7,827 bases of DNA from Paracoccaceae bacterium. Its GTDB lineage: Bacteria > Pseudomonadota > Alphaproteobacteria > Rhodobacterales > Rhodobacteraceae. The position numbers and the translations under genes were made by a program. Positions 6,411 through 7,827 of the stretch are shown in pieces. The DNA lies in assembly GCA_030626365.1 (NCBI GenBank), contig DAOUPC010000126.1:1-7827 (forward strand), in the 5' to 3' direction. Under the pieces are notes generated by a model. The model worked only from the letters and a program-made list of their open reading frames with translations, made no database searches and was not told the origin of the DNA. Numbering within the stretch: position 1 is the stretch's first letter; each line of letters starts with the position of its first letter.

Positions 6411-7349
6411 CTAATTTGCCCAAATATCCGGGAAATGTTTCCGATTTTTCGGCGCTAGCAGCAAATCACAGAATCGCAATGCGCCCTCGGTGGCAAGGCG
6501 GGCGCGCAATTCCGGCGTGTCGGCGCATAATTCGTCGTAAAACGCGCGCAACCCGGCCTGGCCTGCGTCGGCCTCGATCCACTGGAACAGTTCATGCATG
6601 TTCATCCCGCCCCGATCGCGGGGGCGGTTCGGGGCCAGTTCGGCCCGGTAAGACCCCTGGGCAAGCCGGTATCGATAGGCCGATATCCAGCGTTCCCAAC
6701 TGCTGGCGTGGCAATGGCACAAGGCCACTGTGTCCAGCTCTACCTGATCCGGGTTCATTGTGGTGCCTTGAAATACATTGTGGATTTTCACGGTCAGATC
6801 ATCCAGCCCCGTGCGCACGAACAGCTTGCCGGCCAGATGGCTTAGAAATCCGCCCTTTACGTATTGGCCGAACTGCGGATACAGCCGCGCAACGGTGGGC
6901 AGGCGATCTGGCCCGCTGGGGATAAAGCCCTTGAAGGCCCTGCCATCCCCCGCAAGCTGTTCGATTGGCCGGACACGGGCGCATTGCACCTGACGATCAA
7001 GCGCGGCCAGACAGTCGGATAACCCTGCGTCGGGCCACAGAAATTCATCCACATCCATATGGATCAGCCAGTCAACCTCGGCCCGGCGCCGATAGGCGTG
7101 GGTGGCATTTACTGTCTGGCGAACCTGATGGTTAGCGGGTCGCTTTCCCGTCTGTTTGCGCCAATATGCGGTATCACAAAGGGTCACACGGACCTTTGGA
7201 TGCGCCTTTAGGCGGGCATAGGCCGACTGATTGTCGTCATCAAGATAGATGTAAATCCGGTGCGCGCCCAGATCCAGATGATAGGCCACAAAATCAAGCA
7301 CCTCGCCCAGCGGTGCCTTGATGGTTGCGCTTAGCCCCCATCGGGTCAT
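6411..7349 (-). CDS. Glycosyltransferase family 2-like protein
   Basis: This is a predicted cytosolic glycosyltransferase with a GT-A-like fold, resembling the Glyco_tranf_2_4 type (PF13704) that is common in Rhodobacterales and is often near surface-polysaccharide genes. The protein is 312 aa. The N terminus WGLSATIKAP (4-13) leads into a first beta-alpha unit with FVAYHLDLGAHRIYIYLDD (20-38). The likely metal/nucleotide-sugar binding DxD lies in IHMDVDEF (96-103; D99, D101). There is no signal peptide or membrane segment. The start at 7349 is supported by AGAGG (complement of 7356-7360) six nt upstream. It follows prfC by 38 bp on the same strand, with no terminator visible between them, so it may be cotranscribed. 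The acceptor and donor sugar cannot be read from the sequence, and there are no other polysaccharide genes in the window. Family assignment is moderately sure; the biological role is unknown. Confidence 0.8.
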   Translation of the reverse strand: MTRWGLSATIKAPLGEVLDFVAYHLDLGAHRIYIYLDDDNQSAYARLKAHPKVRVTLCDTAYWRKQTGKRPANHQVRQTVNATHAYRRRAEVDWLIHMDVDEFLWPDAGLSDCLAALDRQVQCARVRPIEQLAGDGRAFKGFIPSGPDRLPTVARLYPQFGQYVKGGFLSHLAGKLFVRTGLDDLTVKIHNVFQGTTMNPDQVELDTVALCHCHASSWERWISAYRYRLAQGSYRAELAPNRPRDRGGMNMHELFQWIEADAGQAGLRAFYDELCADTPELRARLATEGALRFCDLLLAPKNRKHFPDIWAN

Positions 7350-7355
7350 GTCCGG

Positions 7356-7360
7356 CCTCT
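7356..7360 (-). promoter_or_regulatory. Ribosome binding site of the glycosyltransferase gene
   Basis: On the minus strand AGAGG lies six nt before the ATG at 7349, a good Shine-Dalgarno spacing. Another ATG upstream (complement of 7376-7378) is out of frame, so this site decides the start. Confidence 0.55.
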
Positions 7361-7387
7361 GGGCGGGGTATCTGCCATGGGGGTGAT

Positions 7388-7827
7388 TTATACCATCATT
7401 TCCTTTGTTGCATTAAGATGCACATCCGGAAAATCCCGTTTTATCCGGTCAATATCCCATTGTAGGCGGGTCAGGAAAACGATGTCTCCGTCATTGTCAT
7501 GCGCGATATGCTGCATGTTTTTATTCACAAGATCATCAATGGCTTGCTTGTCGCCGCTTACCCATCTGGCCGAATTGAACTGCGATGCCTCAAACCGTAC
7601 CGGCAGGCCGTACTCCAGCTCTATCCGGCTGGCCAGCACCTCAAATTGTAGCTGCCCGACAACGCCCACGATAAAGCCCGAACCGATCGAGGGCTTGAAC
7701 ACTTTGGCGGCCCCCTCTTCGGCAAACTGGATCAGCGCCTTTTCCAGGTGTTTGGATTTCAGGGGATCGCCCGCGCGCACCCCCTGCAACAATTCCGGCG
7801 CAAAACTGGGGATGCCGGTCACATGCA
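7388..7827 (-). CDS. prfC: Peptide chain release factor 3 (RF3), C-terminal part (5'-partial)
   Basis: RF3 is a translational GTPase that speeds recycling of RF1/RF2 from the ribosome after termination. Only the last 145 or so codons are in the window, and the frame continues past the right edge (a CAT codon precedes the GTG at 7822). The GTG at 7822 is therefore an internal valine codon, not a start. The visible part corresponds to RF3 domain III: TGIPSFAPELLQGVRAGDPLKSKHL closely parallels TGIPNFAPELFRR and DPLKQKQL of E. coli RF3. EEGAAKVFKP, GVVGQLQFEVLASRIELEYG and ARWV also match the family. The end, RDFPDVHLNATKEMMV, matches the usual RF3 C terminus, so the 3' end looks intact. The GTPase domain lies outside the window. 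The downstream glycosyltransferase gene is 38 bp away on the same strand. Confidence 0.95.
   Translation of the reverse strand, partial: HVTGIPSFAPELLQGVRAGDPLKSKHLEKALIQFAEEGAAKVFKPSIGSGFIVGVVGQLQFEVLASRIELEYGLPVRFEASQFNSARWVSGDKQAIDDLVNKNMQHIAHDNDGDIVFLTRLQWDIDRIKRDFPDVHLNATKEMMV

Noticed and set aside
6235..6423. 63-codon N-terminal extension of the helicase
   Set aside because: The family N terminus begins at MTKFSDL. The extension covers the candidate promoter, overlaps the glycosyltransferase stop and does not resemble any domain.
7388..7822. A complete 144-aa gene starting at GTG 7822
   Set aside because: The frame stays open to the window edge and the protein matches the internal and C-terminal part of RF3, so it is a truncated prfC.
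1..7827. tRNA/rRNA genes, CRISPR arrays, insertion sequences, prophage or defence genes
   Set aside because: Reading both strands showed no repeats with spacers, no transposase or integrase motifs and no tRNA-like fold. Nearly all of the window is accounted for by housekeeping genes.

Overview
The window looks like ordinary chromosomal DNA of an alphaproteobacterium, most likely of the Rhodobacterales/Roseobacter type. The reasons are a fairly high G+C content, the gene order nuoN - birA - coaX - rnj, a group I (non-HTH) biotin ligase, RNase J in a Gram-negative setting, and the flavour of the RhlE-like helicase and the family-2 glycosyltransferase-like protein. The taxonomic call is inference from gene content and remembered family resemblance, not from a search.

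Layout: positions 1-4680 hold a plus-strand run of four tightly packed genes. These are the 3' part of nuoN (complex I membrane subunit, cut by the left edge), birA (biotin-protein ligase), coaX (type III pantothenate kinase) and rnj (ribonuclease J). Gaps are 60 and 24 bp, then a 4-bp ATGA overlap, so they are probably cotranscribed as the tail of the nuo operon. From 4681 to 4751 there is a convergent junction with two hairpins: a perfect 13-bp inverted repeat directly after the rnj stop, and a GC-only 8-bp stem whose loop holds the stop codon of the opposing gene.

Positions 4738-7827 hold three minus-strand genes, given here in transcription order: the 3' part of prfC (release factor 3, cut by the right edge), a glycosyltransferase-family-2-like gene 38 bp downstream, and an RhlE-like DEAD-box RNA helicase. 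The helicase has a plausible promoter of its own (TTGACC-17-TATGCC) and a leader of about 90 nt. Its tail carries a short tandem GPKPDR repeat and a non-repetitive C-terminal end.

Functionally the window mixes respiration (NuoN), cofactor supply (biotin attachment, first step of CoA synthesis), RNA turnover and remodelling (RNase J, helicase) and translation termination (RF3). The surface-polysaccharide-type glycosyltransferase is the only gene without a clear role. I found no RNA genes, mobile elements, CRISPR arrays or phage genes, and no undescribed multi-gene system. The points worth a second look are small: the convergent terminator region, the helicase leader and tail, the RNase J/helicase adjacency and the orphan glycosyltransferase.
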